A DNA stretch of 64,000 nt from Segatella hominis (GTDB lineage: Bacteria; Bacteroidota; Bacteroidia; Bacteroidales; Bacteroidaceae): assembly GCF_004535825.1 (NCBI RefSeq), contig NZ_SGVY01000011.1, forward strand, positions 1 to 64,000, written 5' to 3'. The notes under the pieces are model-generated. The model saw nothing but the letters and a program-made list of their open reading frames with translations. It ran no database searches and had not been told where the DNA came from. A program made the position numbers and the translations under genes. Below are positions 18,182 to 26,742 of the stretch, in pieces; the stretch's first letter is position 1; every line of letters begins with the position of its first letter.

Positions 18182-18212
18182 TTTGTTATCTCTTGGAAAT
18201 AAAGTATCTTTG
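18182..18212 (+). promoter_or_regulatory. Promoter of the ftsX operon
   Basis: TTTG (18182-18185), a 19-bp spacer and TATCTTTG (18205-18212) match the Bacteroidota vegetative promoter. The start site would be near 18219, about 27 bases before ftsX at 18246. Confidence 0.85.
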
Positions 18213-18245
18213 CAAAAAATTTGGTGTATTATACCCTTTTGTGAA

Positions 18246-19124
18246 ATGAGAAAGAAACAATATAAGCCAAGCAATCATCGTGGATTGCAGATGGTCACTT
18301 TATGTATAAGTACCTCTATGGTACTCGTTTTGTTGGGTTTTGTCATCTTTTCGGTCCTCATGGGTCGAAACTTGTCGTCGTATGTTAAGCAGAACCTTGT
18401 AGTAACAGTGATGTTCGAACAGGATATGACCAATTCTGAAGCTGTTCAGATGTGCAAAACCTTAAAGGCTCGTCCTTTTGTGAACAACTTGAATTATATC
18501 TCCAAGGAACGCGCTCTGAAGGAGGCTACCCGCGATTTGGGTGCAAATCCAAGCGAGTTTGCAGGTGTAAACCCATTTCAGCCTTCTATAGAAATCACAA
18601 CCAAGGCCGATTATGCAAATAATGATTCCCTGAAATGGATTTCCAAGGAATTGAAGGCGTATCCGAGAGTTACCGAGGTTTCTTATCAGCATGATTTGAT
18701 AGAAAAAGTAAATGAATCTCTGGCAAAGATAAGTTTGGGTTTGCTGATTGTTGCTGTGTTGTTGACATTCATCTCTTTCTCGTTGATTAACAATACGGTA
18801 AGATTAGGTATCTATGCCCGTCGCTTCTCGATACATACGATGAAGTTAGTAGGTGCTTCATGGAATTTTATTCGTGCTCCTTTTATTCGCAGAGCAATAT
18901 TGATAGGTCTGTTATCTGCATTCTTAGCTGATGCATTCTTAGGAGGATGTATCTATGCTTGGTATCTGAACGAACCAGAATTGCTGACCGTTCTCGGTTG
19001 GGAAGAACTTGCCATCACAGGTGGAGCGGTATTCCTCTTCGGAATTATTATCACTTCATTGTGTGCAAGCATCTCTGTCAACAAGTTCCTGAAGATGAAG
19101 GCTGGCGATCTTTATAAGATTTAA
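18246..19124 (+). CDS. ftsX: Cell-division permease-like protein FtsX
   Basis: FtsX partners the ATPase FtsE at the division septum and activates peptidoglycan hydrolases. I use the ATG at 18246 (292 residues); the frame runs back to 18129, but that part lies across the promoter. A first membrane helix (about 18-40) is followed by an extracytoplasmic domain (about 41-185) and three further helices, the normal FtsX topology. NNTVRLGIYARRFSIHTMKLVGAS between helices 2 and 3 is the conserved cytoplasmic loop. ftsE is not adjacent. It heads an operon with DUF3098 and uppP. Confidence 0.92.
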   Translation: MRKKQYKPSNHRGLQMVTLCISTSMVLVLLGFVIFSVLMGRNLSSYVKQNLVVTVMFEQDMTNSEAVQMCKTLKARPFVNNLNYISKERALKEATRDLGANPSEFAGVNPFQPSIEITTKADYANNDSLKWISKELKAYPRVTEVSYQHDLIEKVNESLAKISLGLLIVAVLLTFISFSLINNTVRLGIYARRFSIHTMKLVGASWNFIRAPFIRRAILIGLLSAFLADAFLGGCIYAWYLNEPELLTVLGWEELAITGGAVFLFGIIITSLCASISVNKFLKMKAGDLYKI

Positions 19125-19150
19125 ATTCAACATTAAACTATTATATATTC

Positions 19151-19378
19151 ATGGATAGAAGAAATTTGGCATTTGATAAGGTCAACTTTATCTTGTTGGC
19201 CATCGGTATGGCTATTGTCATCTTAGGTTTTCTCCTGATGAGCGGTGCTGGCTCTAATGAGAATACTTTCGATATGGACATTTTTAGTACTCGTCGTATA
19301 GTGGTAGCTCCTACAGTTACACTGATAGGTTTTCTGTCTATCATTTATGCAGTAATTCGTAAACCAAAAGATAAATAA
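19151..19378 (+). CDS. DUF3098 small membrane protein
   Basis: This 75-residue protein has two hydrophobic segments (about 14-31 and 50-67) separated by a short NTFDMDIFSTRR loop. It matches DUF3098, which in Bacteroidota usually lies between ftsX and uppP, as here. No biochemical role is known to me. It starts 26 bp after ftsX and ends 3 bp before uppP. Confidence 0.85.
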   Translation: MDRRNLAFDKVNFILLAIGMAIVILGFLLMSGAGSNENTFDMDIFSTRRIVVAPTVTLIGFLSIIYAVIRKPKDK

Positions 19379-19381
19379 CAA

Positions 19382-20179
19382 ATGAATTGGATTGAAGCTT
19401 TGGTCTTGGGTCTTATCCAAGGTCTTACCGAATATCTGCCAGTGAGCAGTAGTGGTCATCTGGCTATCGGTGCACATCTCTTCGGCATCAATGGAGAGGA
19501 TAACCTGACTTTTACAATTATGGTGCATGTGGCTACTGTGTTGAGTACATTGGTCATTCTATGGAAAGAAATCGACTGGATATTGAAAGGACTCTTCAAG
19601 TTTCAGATGAATGAGGAGACAAAGTATGCCCTTAATATCGTTATCTCTATGATTCCTGTTGGTATCGTAGGTGTATTTTTCAAGGATCAGGTAGAAGAAG
19701 TCTTTGGCTCAGGTCTGCTCATCGTTGGCTGCATGCTCATCGTGACAGCTATCCTCCTTACGTTCTCTTACTTTGCAAAACCACGTCAGAAGGAAAATAT
19801 CAGCCCTCTGCATGCTTTCATCATTGGTCTTGGACAGGCACTTGCTGTTTTGCCTGGTCTGTCACGCTCTGGTACTACCATTGCTACGGGTCTTTTGCTC
19901 GGTGATAAGAAGGAGAAGATGGCACAGTTTTCATTCTTGATGGTGATTCCTCCTATCTTGGGTGAGGCATTGCTCGACCTGTTGAAGGGGCTGAAGGGCG
20001 AAGAGGCATTGGGCGGTATTGATGCCTTCCCTATGCTTGTAGGTTTTATAGCAGCATTTGTATCTGGTTGTCTGGCTTGTAAGTGGATGATCAACATCGT
20101 AAAAAAGGGTAAACTGGTGTATTTCGGTATCTATTGTGCTATCGCCGGTGCAGTTACCATTATCTGTTCATTAATGTAA
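19382..20179 (+). CDS. uppP: Undecaprenyl-diphosphatase UppP (BacA)
   Basis: This integral membrane enzyme removes one phosphate from undecaprenyl pyrophosphate to recycle the lipid carrier of peptidoglycan and O-antigen synthesis, and confers basal bacitracin tolerance. The length (265 residues) is normal. Both family motifs are present: [11 protein letters not shown] near the N-terminus (glutamate/serine cluster) and [14 protein letters not shown] near residue 160 (the essential Arg-Ser-Gly). About seven to eight hydrophobic helices are visible. It is 3 bp from both the gene before and the gene after, so co-transcription is near certain. Confidence 0.96.
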   Translation: MNWIEALVLGLIQGLTEYLPVSSSGHLAIGAHLFGINGEDNLTFTIMVHVATVLSTLVILWKEIDWILKGLFKFQMNEETKYALNIVISMIPVGIVGVFFKDQVEEVFGSGLLIVGCMLIVTAILLTFSYFAKPRQKENISPLHAFIIGLGQALAVLPGLSRSGTTIATGLLLGDKKEKMAQFSFLMVIPPILGEALLDLLKGLKGEEALGGIDAFPMLVGFIAAFVSGCLACKWMINIVKKGKLVYFGIYCAIAGAVTIICSLM

Positions 20180-20182
20180 TAT

Positions 20183-20929
20183 ATGGATTTCAGAAAAGGA
20201 GAAATTATAGCTATCGACAAGCCTTATCGGATGTCGAGCTTCGGAGCTTTGGCGCATGTACGCTATCTGCTCAGCAAGAAACTTGGCTTCAAGGTAAAGA
20301 TAGGACATGCTGGTACGCTTGACCCCCTTGCTACTGGTGTCCTGGTGCTTTGTACAGGTAAATGTACCAAGCAGATAGAGCAGTTGCAGACTCATACCAA
20401 GGAATATACGGCTACGCTCCAACTTGGTGCCACTACGGCAAGTTATGACATGGAGCATTCTGTAAATCATACTTATCCTACTAAGCATATCACACGAGAA
20501 CGGGTAGAGGAAGTTTTGAAGCAGTTTGTCGGTGAAATACAGCAGGTTCCACCTACCTATAGTGCGGTAAAGGTGAATGGCGACCGCTCTTATGCCTTGC
20601 GACGTGCAGGTGAGGAGGTTCAGCTGAAACCAAAGACTGTTAGGGTGGATGAGATAGAGTTGACTGACTATGATGATGAGCAGAAAACTGCAAGCATCCG
20701 TGTTGTCTGCGGCAAGGGTACTTATATCCGTTCGCTGGCCCGTGATATCGGTAGAGCCCTCGATAGCGGTGCTTTCCTGACAGCTCTCCGTCGTACCAAG
20801 GCAGGAAGTTTCTCGGTAGAGAACTGTATCGACTTCGACCGTTTCCAGGAATGGCTTGATGCACAGGAGTTGGAGGATAGTATCCTTGACAACAATCAAC
20901 CGGCTTCTCATAAAAAGAATCATAAGTAA
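20183..20929 (+). CDS. truB: tRNA pseudouridine-55 synthase TruB
   Basis: TruB converts U55 in the T-loop of tRNAs to pseudouridine. The catalytic motif GHAGTLDPLATGVL (Asp near residue 47) and KGTYIRSLARDIG are present. Length is 248 residues, on the short side because the C-terminal PUA-like extension is reduced, as is common in Bacteroidota. It begins 3 bp after uppP. Confidence 0.96.
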   Translation: MDFRKGEIIAIDKPYRMSSFGALAHVRYLLSKKLGFKVKIGHAGTLDPLATGVLVLCTGKCTKQIEQLQTHTKEYTATLQLGATTASYDMEHSVNHTYPTKHITRERVEEVLKQFVGEIQQVPPTYSAVKVNGDRSYALRRAGEEVQLKPKTVRVDEIELTDYDDEQKTASIRVVCGKGTYIRSLARDIGRALDSGAFLTALRRTKAGSFSVENCIDFDRFQEWLDAQELEDSILDNNQPASHKKNHK

Positions 20930-20956
20930 TAATCAGAAAGGAGAAAAATATATAAC

Positions 20957-22141
20957 ATGAAACTATCACAATTCAATTTTAAATTGCCAGAGGCACAGGT
21001 TGCTCTCTATCCACATAAGGCAAAGCGTGTCGTAAAAACAGCTAACGGTGAGCGTACTTTCGAAGTGACTCGTCGTGATGAATCTCGTTTGATGGTTCTT
21101 CACAAGAAGTCTGAGAAGATCGAAATGTACAAGAAGGATGCCGAAGGCAATGACATGGTCGATGCTGAGGGCAATCCTGTATTCTTGCAGTTTAAGGACA
21201 TCGTCAACTATTTCGATGAGGGTGATACCTTTATCTTCAATGATACGAAAGTCTTCCCTGCTCGTCTCTATGGTACCAAGGAGAAGACTGATGCCAAGAT
21301 AGAGGTGTTCCTGCTCCGCGAGTTGAACCAGGAAATGCGTCTCTGGGATGTATTGGTAGAACCAGCCCGCAAAATTCGTATCGGCAATAAGTTGTTCTTT
21401 GACGATGTGAACGAGATGGTAGCCGAGGTAATCGACAATACTACCAGCCGTGGCCGTACCCTTCGTTTCCTTTATGATGAGGATGGTCAGCACGATGTCT
21501 TCAAGCGTTCTTTGTTTGCTCTGGGTGAGGCTCCATTGCCACGCTATATTATTGACAAACGCGAGAACCACCATGCTACCGAGGAAGATATGGATGACTT
21601 CCAGTGTGTATTTGCCGAGAAGGAAGGTGCTGTTACTGCACCTGCTACTGGTCTTCACTTCTCACGTGAGTTGATGAAGAAACTGGAGATTTGTGGCATT
21701 CAGCCAGCTTTCATTACCTTGCATTGTGGTTTGGGTAACTTCCATGAGATTGAGGTGGAGGACCTCACCAAGCACAAGATGGATTCTGAGCAGATGATTA
21801 TCGGCAAGGAGTGCTGTGATCTTGTCAATCAGACCAAGTTGGCTGGTCACCATGTATGTGCTATCGGTACCAGTGTGGTCAAGGCTACTGAGTCTGCTGT
21901 CGGTACTGACGGTATGTTGAAGGAGTTCGATGGCTGGACCAATAAGTTCATCTTCCCTCCTTACGATTTCGGTCTCGCAGACTGTATGGTTGCCAATTTC
22001 TATCATCCAGAGTCACCGCTCATGATGAGCACTGCTGCTTTTGGTGGTTATGACCTTGTCTATAGTTGCTACAAGAAGGCAGTAAAGAACGGATATATGT
22101 TCGGCTGCTTCGGCGACTCCCTGTTGATTTTGAACGATTAA
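20957..22141 (+). CDS. queA: S-adenosylmethionine:tRNA ribosyltransferase-isomerase QueA
   Basis: QueA transfers and isomerises the ribose of S-adenosylmethionine onto 7-aminomethyl-7-deazaguanine in tRNA to give epoxyqueuosine. Family landmarks are FIFNDTKVFPARLYG, EAPLPRYI, AVTAPATGLHF and HCGLGNFHEIEVEDL. At 394 residues it is longer than the usual 345 or so, because of an N-terminal insert (about residues 15-75, rich in Lys/Glu) typical of Bacteroidota forms. The gene follows truB by 27 bp. Confidence 0.95.
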   Translation: MKLSQFNFKLPEAQVALYPHKAKRVVKTANGERTFEVTRRDESRLMVLHKKSEKIEMYKKDAEGNDMVDAEGNPVFLQFKDIVNYFDEGDTFIFNDTKVFPARLYGTKEKTDAKIEVFLLRELNQEMRLWDVLVEPARKIRIGNKLFFDDVNEMVAEVIDNTTSRGRTLRFLYDEDGQHDVFKRSLFALGEAPLPRYIIDKRENHHATEEDMDDFQCVFAEKEGAVTAPATGLHFSRELMKKLEICGIQPAFITLHCGLGNFHEIEVEDLTKHKMDSEQMIIGKECCDLVNQTKLAGHHVCAIGTSVVKATESAVGTDGMLKEFDGWTNKFIFPPYDFGLADCMVANFYHPESPLMMSTAAFGGYDLVYSCYKKAVKNGYMFGCFGDSLLILND

Positions 22142-22202
22142 AAGTCTGATGTAGGCGCAAGTGTTGTTGGATGTTTGCGTCAATATATATAATAAGGTAT
22201 AT

Positions 22203-22610
22203 ATGCATAAAGTTTATTTGAGCCTCGGCACAAACTTGGGCAACAGGAAGCGCAATGTTCGCGAAGCGATAGAAAAGATAGAGGAGCTGATTGGCGTGGT
22301 AGAGCGCCAGTCAGCTCTTTACGAAACCAAGCCTTGGGGCTTCTCGTCGCCAAATGATTTCATCAATGCCTGTGTGTTGGTGGATACGGTACTAGCTCCT
22401 CGCCAGCTCCTGGAGACTACCCAGCGGATAGAACAGGAGATGGGTAGGATAGGGAAGTCGGTGAATGGCGAGTACCATGACCGCATCATCGACATCGACA
22501 TCCTGCTCTATGATGACATCAAGGTAAATGAACCAGACCTCGTCATCCCTCATCCCTTGATGGAGGAGCGAGAGTTTGTGATGGTTCCACTGAAGGAAAT
22601 CCTTTCGTGA
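22203..22610 (+). CDS. folK: 6-hydroxymethyl-7,8-dihydropterin pyrophosphokinase FolK
   Basis: FolK transfers pyrophosphate from ATP to hydroxymethyl-dihydropterin in folate synthesis. The ATG at 22203 gives 135 residues and the expected N-terminus (VYLSLGTNLGNR). SALYETKPWGF and DRIIDIDILLYDD (the magnesium-binding Asp pair) are the family signatures. It is the last gene of the ftsX operon, 61 bp after queA. folB, another folate gene, lies at 59113. Confidence 0.95.
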   Translation: MHKVYLSLGTNLGNRKRNVREAIEKIEELIGVVERQSALYETKPWGFSSPNDFINACVLVDTVLAPRQLLETTQRIEQEMGRIGKSVNGEYHDRIIDIDILLYDDIKVNEPDLVIPHPLMEEREFVMVPLKEILS

Positions 22611-22712
22611 GGGAAGGATTGACAGAAGAAACTCTATGTTGATGTCTAACTTTGCATGTATAAATATAATGTAAAGTAAGGTATGAGAGACTTTGTAGTA
22701 AAAAAAATCCGT

Positions 22713-22749
22713 AAACGACCAAACTTTTTGAGGAAAAGTTTGGTCGTTT
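22713..22749. terminator. Long perfect hairpin after folK, overlapping the next promoter
   Basis: A perfect 16-bp inverted repeat (22713-22728 and 22734-22749) with a 5-base loop is followed by a T-rich run to 22762. It can terminate folK transcription. The 3' arm contains the TTTG that serves as -33 of the next promoter, so the two functions share DNA. Confidence 0.75.
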
Positions 22750-22770
22750 CGATTATTTTTTATACATTTG
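22739..22770 (+). promoter_or_regulatory. Promoter of the UpxY gene
   Basis: TTTG (22739-22742), a 20-bp spacer and TACATTTG (22763-22770) match the consensus. The start would be near 22777. The transcript has a leader of about 70 nt before the GTG at 22846, or about 300 nt before the conserved domain. Confidence 0.7.
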
Positions 22771-22845
22771 CAGACATATTATATACGAATTGCGGAATAT
22801 CTATTGAGTGTTAACCATTGATAGCCGCTATAAACGTAAGCTTTA

Positions 22846-23604
22846 GTGCATAGTAAAAGTAACATTGCCGCTTTGATTAAAGGGCAAGCCACAGGAGACG
22901 TTTCTCCTACCAGTCGTGACTTGAAACTCACTACGTCTCCCCAAGATATACAATCCGGGGTGACCCCCAACTATGCTTTAAGCGTAGGTTCTTATCAAGC
23001 TACAGATTTATCTACAAATACGATACAAACCGCCTCTTCTGCTGTCGATGCAGAAGGGGCGGTTTGGTTTTTGATGCGTGTCTCTTATGGTCGCGAGCAG
23101 AAGGCGAAGGACTATTTGATGGCAAAGGGCATCGAGGTCTTCTTGCCGATGCAGGAGAAGCATTATGTATGCAATGGCAAGCGAATACGCAAGATGCAAT
23201 CCCTCATCCCCAACTTCTTATTTGTGAAGAGTACTGAGGAGGAGATGAAGAAGTACATCGGCAAGGAACCCTTGGAATTCTTCCATCATTATTATGTACC
23301 CAAAAAGGAAATCGGGGGGGGTAAATTTGGTAGGTCGGGCAAAAAGCCTTTGATAATTCCTAATTGTCAGATGGAGAAGTTTATCAAATGGAACTCGGTC
23401 GATGACCTCAACAAACTCTTTATAGCTGACGACAAAATCACTTTTTGCAATAAAGAGAAAGTCAGAATCCTAGGTGGACAATTTCAAGGTTTCGAGGGAC
23501 AAGTATTTAGAATCAAAGGACAGTCACGTGTGGGTGTATCCATAGAAGGTGTGGGGACTATCTTCACAGCTTATATCCCAAAAGGAATGTTGGAAAAAAT
23601 ATAG
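22846..23604 (+). CDS. UpxY-family transcription antiterminator (NusG/RfaH-like)
   Basis: UpxY proteins are NusG paralogues that let RNA polymerase pass leader terminators of surface-polysaccharide operons. The NGN domain runs from VWFLMRVSYGREQKAKDYL through EVFLPMQEKHY, and IPNFLFVKS is characteristic. A C-terminal KOW domain follows (VRILGGQFQGFEGQVFRIKG). The start is uncertain: the first beta strand (VWFLMRV) precedes the only ATG (23074), so translation must begin upstream, and the first available start is GTG at 22846. That gives 252 residues with an extra 70-residue, Ser/Thr-rich N-terminus. No polysaccharide genes follow; small lipoprotein genes do. Confidence 0.85.
   Translation: MHSKSNIAALIKGQATGDVSPTSRDLKLTTSPQDIQSGVTPNYALSVGSYQATDLSTNTIQTASSAVDAEGAVWFLMRVSYGREQKAKDYLMAKGIEVFLPMQEKHYVCNGKRIRKMQSLIPNFLFVKSTEEEMKKYIGKEPLEFFHHYYVPKKEIGGGKFGRSGKKPLIIPNCQMEKFIKWNSVDDLNKLFIADDKITFCNKEKVRILGGQFQGFEGQVFRIKGQSRVGVSIEGVGTIFTAYIPKGMLEKI
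23027..23072 (+). promoter_or_regulatory. Terminator-like attenuator hairpin inside the UpxY frame
   Basis: A 16-nt arm (23027-23042) pairs with 23050-23065 with one mismatch or wobble around a 7-base loop, and GGTTTTTT follows. It has the form of an intrinsic terminator, yet lies in frame just before the conserved NGN domain, where its 3' arm encodes EGAVWF. It could make expression depend on translation or on UpxY itself. The structure is seen; the regulatory role is inferred. Confidence 0.6.
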
Positions 23605-23749
23605 ATTATAAATCATTATTGTTCAGTATATTATAAAAGTGGAAAGTCTGTGGATATCCCTCAGTGGCTCTCTTGACACTTGGTTAACATACACGTATTG
23701 ATTCCTTTACTATAGAGCCTGGTAAAGATAATGATTAAATTTTATTTTT

Positions 23750-24634
23750 ATGAAACAGTTTAAGTATTTATTGTTGATGCTGATGGCATTATTGTCATTC
23801 TCGGCATGTGAGTCTGAAGATGATAATGAAATTCAAGGTGAAGGAGGCATGTGGGAGTATTTGAGTATTAGTAATGTACAGTGTGAACGAATAGGTAATT
23901 GCTTGCGTGTTGACTTCAAACTTAAAAATGTTAGTGGTAAAAATCTGAATGATATTTCGATTCAGAACATTAAAGCAGTTGATAATACGTCTAATGCTTA
24001 TAATTATTATGGTAATAAAATGTCTATTGAAGGAGGATTGTTTAAGAAGCCATTGTATGGACTTGATAACATCAGTTTGAAGAAAGGTGAAGAAAAGTCT
24101 GCTACAATTGTTATAGCCCAATTTGATCCATCAAACAATGCAAAGAATGCAAAGTTGTGTCTTGATGTTTATATTGGAGAATCTGAAAAAGGTTATTTGT
24201 CTGGTGAGACTCGTTTCTTTGGTTGGACTGATAAACGCCCAATGGCAGGTATTCAGACGAATGATAAAATTTTGAGTTATTCAAATTCATCTTGTACTTA
24301 TCGCGATGGATCATGTTATTGGACTTTTTATGTTATCTCTAAAGTTTCAATAAGTGATTTTCATTTTAAGTGGAGTAGTAGTGATATAGCGGATAATACA
24401 GGTGAAAAATGTAAAAGCTTTGATGTTTCTTTTGATGATGGAAAATTTTTAGATGATATTGCTCAGGATCGTGCGAGTACAGATTTAATAGCAAATACGC
24501 CAAAGAAGATAACTGTAAAATTTAAAAAATTCCAAGCACAGGCAAGGTCTATTTCAGGTTCTATTTTTATTAATGCTGCTTCTTATCCGTTAACTTGTGA
24601 TTATCTTGTTTTCAACAACATTCAAGTGCAATAA
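23750..24634 (+). CDS. Exported lipoprotein of unknown function
   Basis: This 294-residue protein has a signal peptide and lipobox FSAC (Cys20) followed by acidic residues (ESEDDNE), a pattern associated with surface-exposed lipoproteins in Bacteroidota. The mature part reads as two beta-sandwich-like domains (about 30-150 and 165-294) with alternating strands (LRVDFKLKNVSGKNLNDI, KSATIVIAQF). No catalytic motif is visible. It is the first gene after UpxY, 145 bp downstream, in a region without an obvious promoter, so it may depend on UpxY read-through. Confidence 0.6.
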   Translation: MKQFKYLLLMLMALLSFSACESEDDNEIQGEGGMWEYLSISNVQCERIGNCLRVDFKLKNVSGKNLNDISIQNIKAVDNTSNAYNYYGNKMSIEGGLFKKPLYGLDNISLKKGEEKSATIVIAQFDPSNNAKNAKLCLDVYIGESEKGYLSGETRFFGWTDKRPMAGIQTNDKILSYSNSSCTYRDGSCYWTFYVISKVSISDFHFKWSSSDIADNTGEKCKSFDVSFDDGKFLDDIAQDRASTDLIANTPKKITVKFKKFQAQARSISGSIFINAASYPLTCDYLVFNNIQVQ

Positions 24635-24786
24635 TACGAAAGAACAGGAAGACAGGTTTGTTTGAGTTGATATTTAAAGGCTCTCTTTTTATATTCCTGT
24701 AATACGATAAAAGGAATGGAGGTGTAAGATCGATGAGAATTTGCCCCTCCGTTTCTTGATATGTTGAACAGTTTAACTTATCATAT

Positions 24787-25197
24787 ATGGGTAAAAAATC
24801 TCTATTATTGTTAGTGTCGGGAGTAATGATATTGGTATCTTGCTCAACTAATGCAGGAAAAGAAACAGAGTTTACCAATGAAGTTATATTCTGTGATTTG
24901 CCAAGTTGCCTCTATGATGCTGATGATAAGGTTGTGGCATTGGATTTGCCTTCTATTTCTGATGATGTGGGAGAGGAAGCAAATGTATCAAGTCTTTTTT
25001 ATGGTTATCCGCAAGTTGACCAAGAAAATGTTCTTTTAGGCATGAAAGCGTTTTGGTTAGCTTACGATAAAGTGGTGAGAGCGGAAATTGTTCATTCGGA
25101 TTCTCTTGACGCTTTTACTGAAAAAGCTCAAGATTATATGTCTCATGTTTGTCAGAAACTCGTAGAGGAATCTAATTTATTATTATATTATGGTTAA
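24787..25197 (+). CDS. Small lipoprotein
   Basis: This 136-residue protein has signal peptide and lipobox LVSC (Cys19). The mature part has an acidic stretch (DADDKVVALDLPSISDDVGEE) and a C-terminal helix. I recognise no family. Its last eight bases overlap the start of the next lipoprotein gene, indicating coupling. Confidence 0.6.
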   Translation: MGKKSLLLLVSGVMILVSCSTNAGKETEFTNEVIFCDLPSCLYDADDKVVALDLPSISDDVGEEANVSSLFYGYPQVDQENVLLGMKAFWLAYDKVVRAEIVHSDSLDAFTEKAQDYMSHVCQKLVEESNLLLYYG

Positions 25198-25855
25198 ACA
25201 ATATCTATTATTGCCAACAATGGTTTTGTCAATCGTGTTGGCTTCGTGTGGTAATCCAAAGAAGACTACCCCAAAGGAAGTGGATGGAGTGGAAACTTCT
25301 GATACGATTAAAGAGGCATCCGAAGCAGCTAAAGATATGCCGGAGTGTGTCTTTACAGAAACGGGTTATGGAGTGGTTCAATTGAATGGTAAGTTATCCA
25401 AACTTCCAAAAGCATATGAGAACCTTTATACCAATTTCGTTGTCTCTACAAACCCAGATACCCAGTTGAAAACCTATTCTTTGTACAATGGTGAAGAATT
25501 GGTAGCAGCTGTAGAAGGCTATGCTGATAGTGATCAAATAATTACTATTTGTATTTTCTCCGATAAGATTACGGTCAAGTGTGAGAATGGTAAAACAATG
25601 AAAATCGGCATGAAGGTTGCTGATGCTGTAAAGGAATTTAAGGATGATTGTTTTGCTTCCTGGACGGGTGAGGAACAAAAGCCTGTCATTCACTTTGGAA
25701 CCACTATATGTGTAGAAACTACTGATGTAACCTTGACTCCTGCTAAGCAACAAGAGATGGAGGGTATTCAAAATTCTTTTGAGGATACTCTTCCTGTTGC
25801 CCCTGGCGATGTGTCTTCAAGTCAGCTAATCAAAAATATGAAACTTGGTTATTAA
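25190..25855 (+). CDS. Lipoprotein of unknown function
   Basis: This 221-residue protein has signal peptide and lipobox LASC (Cys20) followed by a Lys/Thr/Glu-rich linker. The mature domain (about 50-190) is a mixed alpha/beta fold with YGVVQLNGKLSKLPKAYENLY and a central strand pair (TYSLYNGEELVAAVEGY). No catalytic residues stand out. It is translationally coupled to the preceding small lipoprotein, so the two may form a pair at the membrane. Confidence 0.6.
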   Translation: MVKQYLLLPTMVLSIVLASCGNPKKTTPKEVDGVETSDTIKEASEAAKDMPECVFTETGYGVVQLNGKLSKLPKAYENLYTNFVVSTNPDTQLKTYSLYNGEELVAAVEGYADSDQIITICIFSDKITVKCENGKTMKIGMKVADAVKEFKDDCFASWTGEEQKPVIHFGTTICVETTDVTLTPAKQQEMEGIQNSFEDTLPVAPGDVSSSQLIKNMKLGY

Positions 25856-26046
25856 GGCTATGATTTAGCATAAATACTAATATTAAGCACAGTTTGCAAG
25901 CAATTGCTATATGCGCTTGGATAAACTTTGTGGCAGACTGATAGTCCGTGTTAGTTATCGTTAAGGTCGGAATAGAGCCCGACTAAGACATTTGTTTAAT
26001 TTAAATAGTGCCCACTAATTCAAGTGGACTTTAATATTATATTTAT

Positions 26047-26682
26047 ATGAGTAAGTTTTTTAAAACCTTAGGAGTACTATTCTCCTTGCTGTTACTTACT
26101 AGTGTGAGTATGACAGCGCAAGTAAAAAAGAAAACAACGACTGTGAAGAGAACGGTAGTGGCTCAAACTAAGCCAGTGCTTGACTTAACTTGCTTTGATT
26201 TAAAAGGCAAGGTTCACACTTGTATCGAGTGGTCGAATGCTGGTGGTCCAAGACATAAACGAATCTTTGACAGAAATGGCAAGTGGATAGGTTATCGTGA
26301 TGATGGCGGTTTAAATATTTGGAACAATATATCGGGACTCAAACGTGATGCAAAGGGCCGTATAACTTTCTATCGTGAGAAGGATGATGACTATACCGTG
26401 CCGAAAGCTATTTCGTATGATTCTGCAGGACGTGTAACAAAGATAACTTCTGTTTTTGACGAAGAAACAGATGAAACCGTTTATTCTTATGATAGCAAAG
26501 GACGTTTGATAAAGGAAGTCTTTACAGCAACAGATATGTCTGAAGAGAATGTTACTGTCTATAAGTATAGCGACTATGAGTTTGACTCTCATGGCAATTG
26601 GACGTCACGTATCTGTGAGTTTGAAGTAGATGGAAATCCTGTTCGTGAGTGTATATCACGTGTCATTACCTACTATAAGTAA
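26047..26682 (+). CDS. Secreted protein with YD/Rhs-like repeats
   Basis: This 211-residue protein has a signal peptide (cleavage near MTAQ) and a basic linker (KKKTTTVKR). A beta-repeat domain follows with FDRNGKWIGY, RDAKGRITFYRE, ISYDSAGRVTKI, YSYDSKGRLIKEV and FDSHGNWTSR. These YD-like units resemble Rhs repeats in miniature. The same domain forms the C-terminus of the lipoprotein at 27826-29109, so the two are paralogous. Function is unknown; the repeats suggest a binding or scaffold role. Confidence 0.6.
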   Translation: MSKFFKTLGVLFSLLLLTSVSMTAQVKKKTTTVKRTVVAQTKPVLDLTCFDLKGKVHTCIEWSNAGGPRHKRIFDRNGKWIGYRDDGGLNIWNNISGLKRDAKGRITFYREKDDDYTVPKAISYDSAGRVTKITSVFDEETDETVYSYDSKGRLIKEVFTATDMSEENVTVYKYSDYEFDSHGNWTSRICEFEVDGNPVRECISRVITYYK

Positions 26683-26742
26683 TTTTTTTGAAGAAGCCAT
26701 GAACAACATGACTTAGTTATTAACGATAAACTTTTTCTTAAT

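Noticed and set aside
23074-23604. ATG 23074 as the UpxY start
   Set aside because: It would remove the conserved VWFL of the first NGN strand; an upstream start is needed, though the GTG at 22846 is itself uncertain.
25860-26046. Possible RNA gene or tRNA between lipoprotein genes
   Set aside because: Only a 5-bp hairpin (GTCGG/CCGAC) is visible. No tRNA cloverleaf or CCA end could be drawn.
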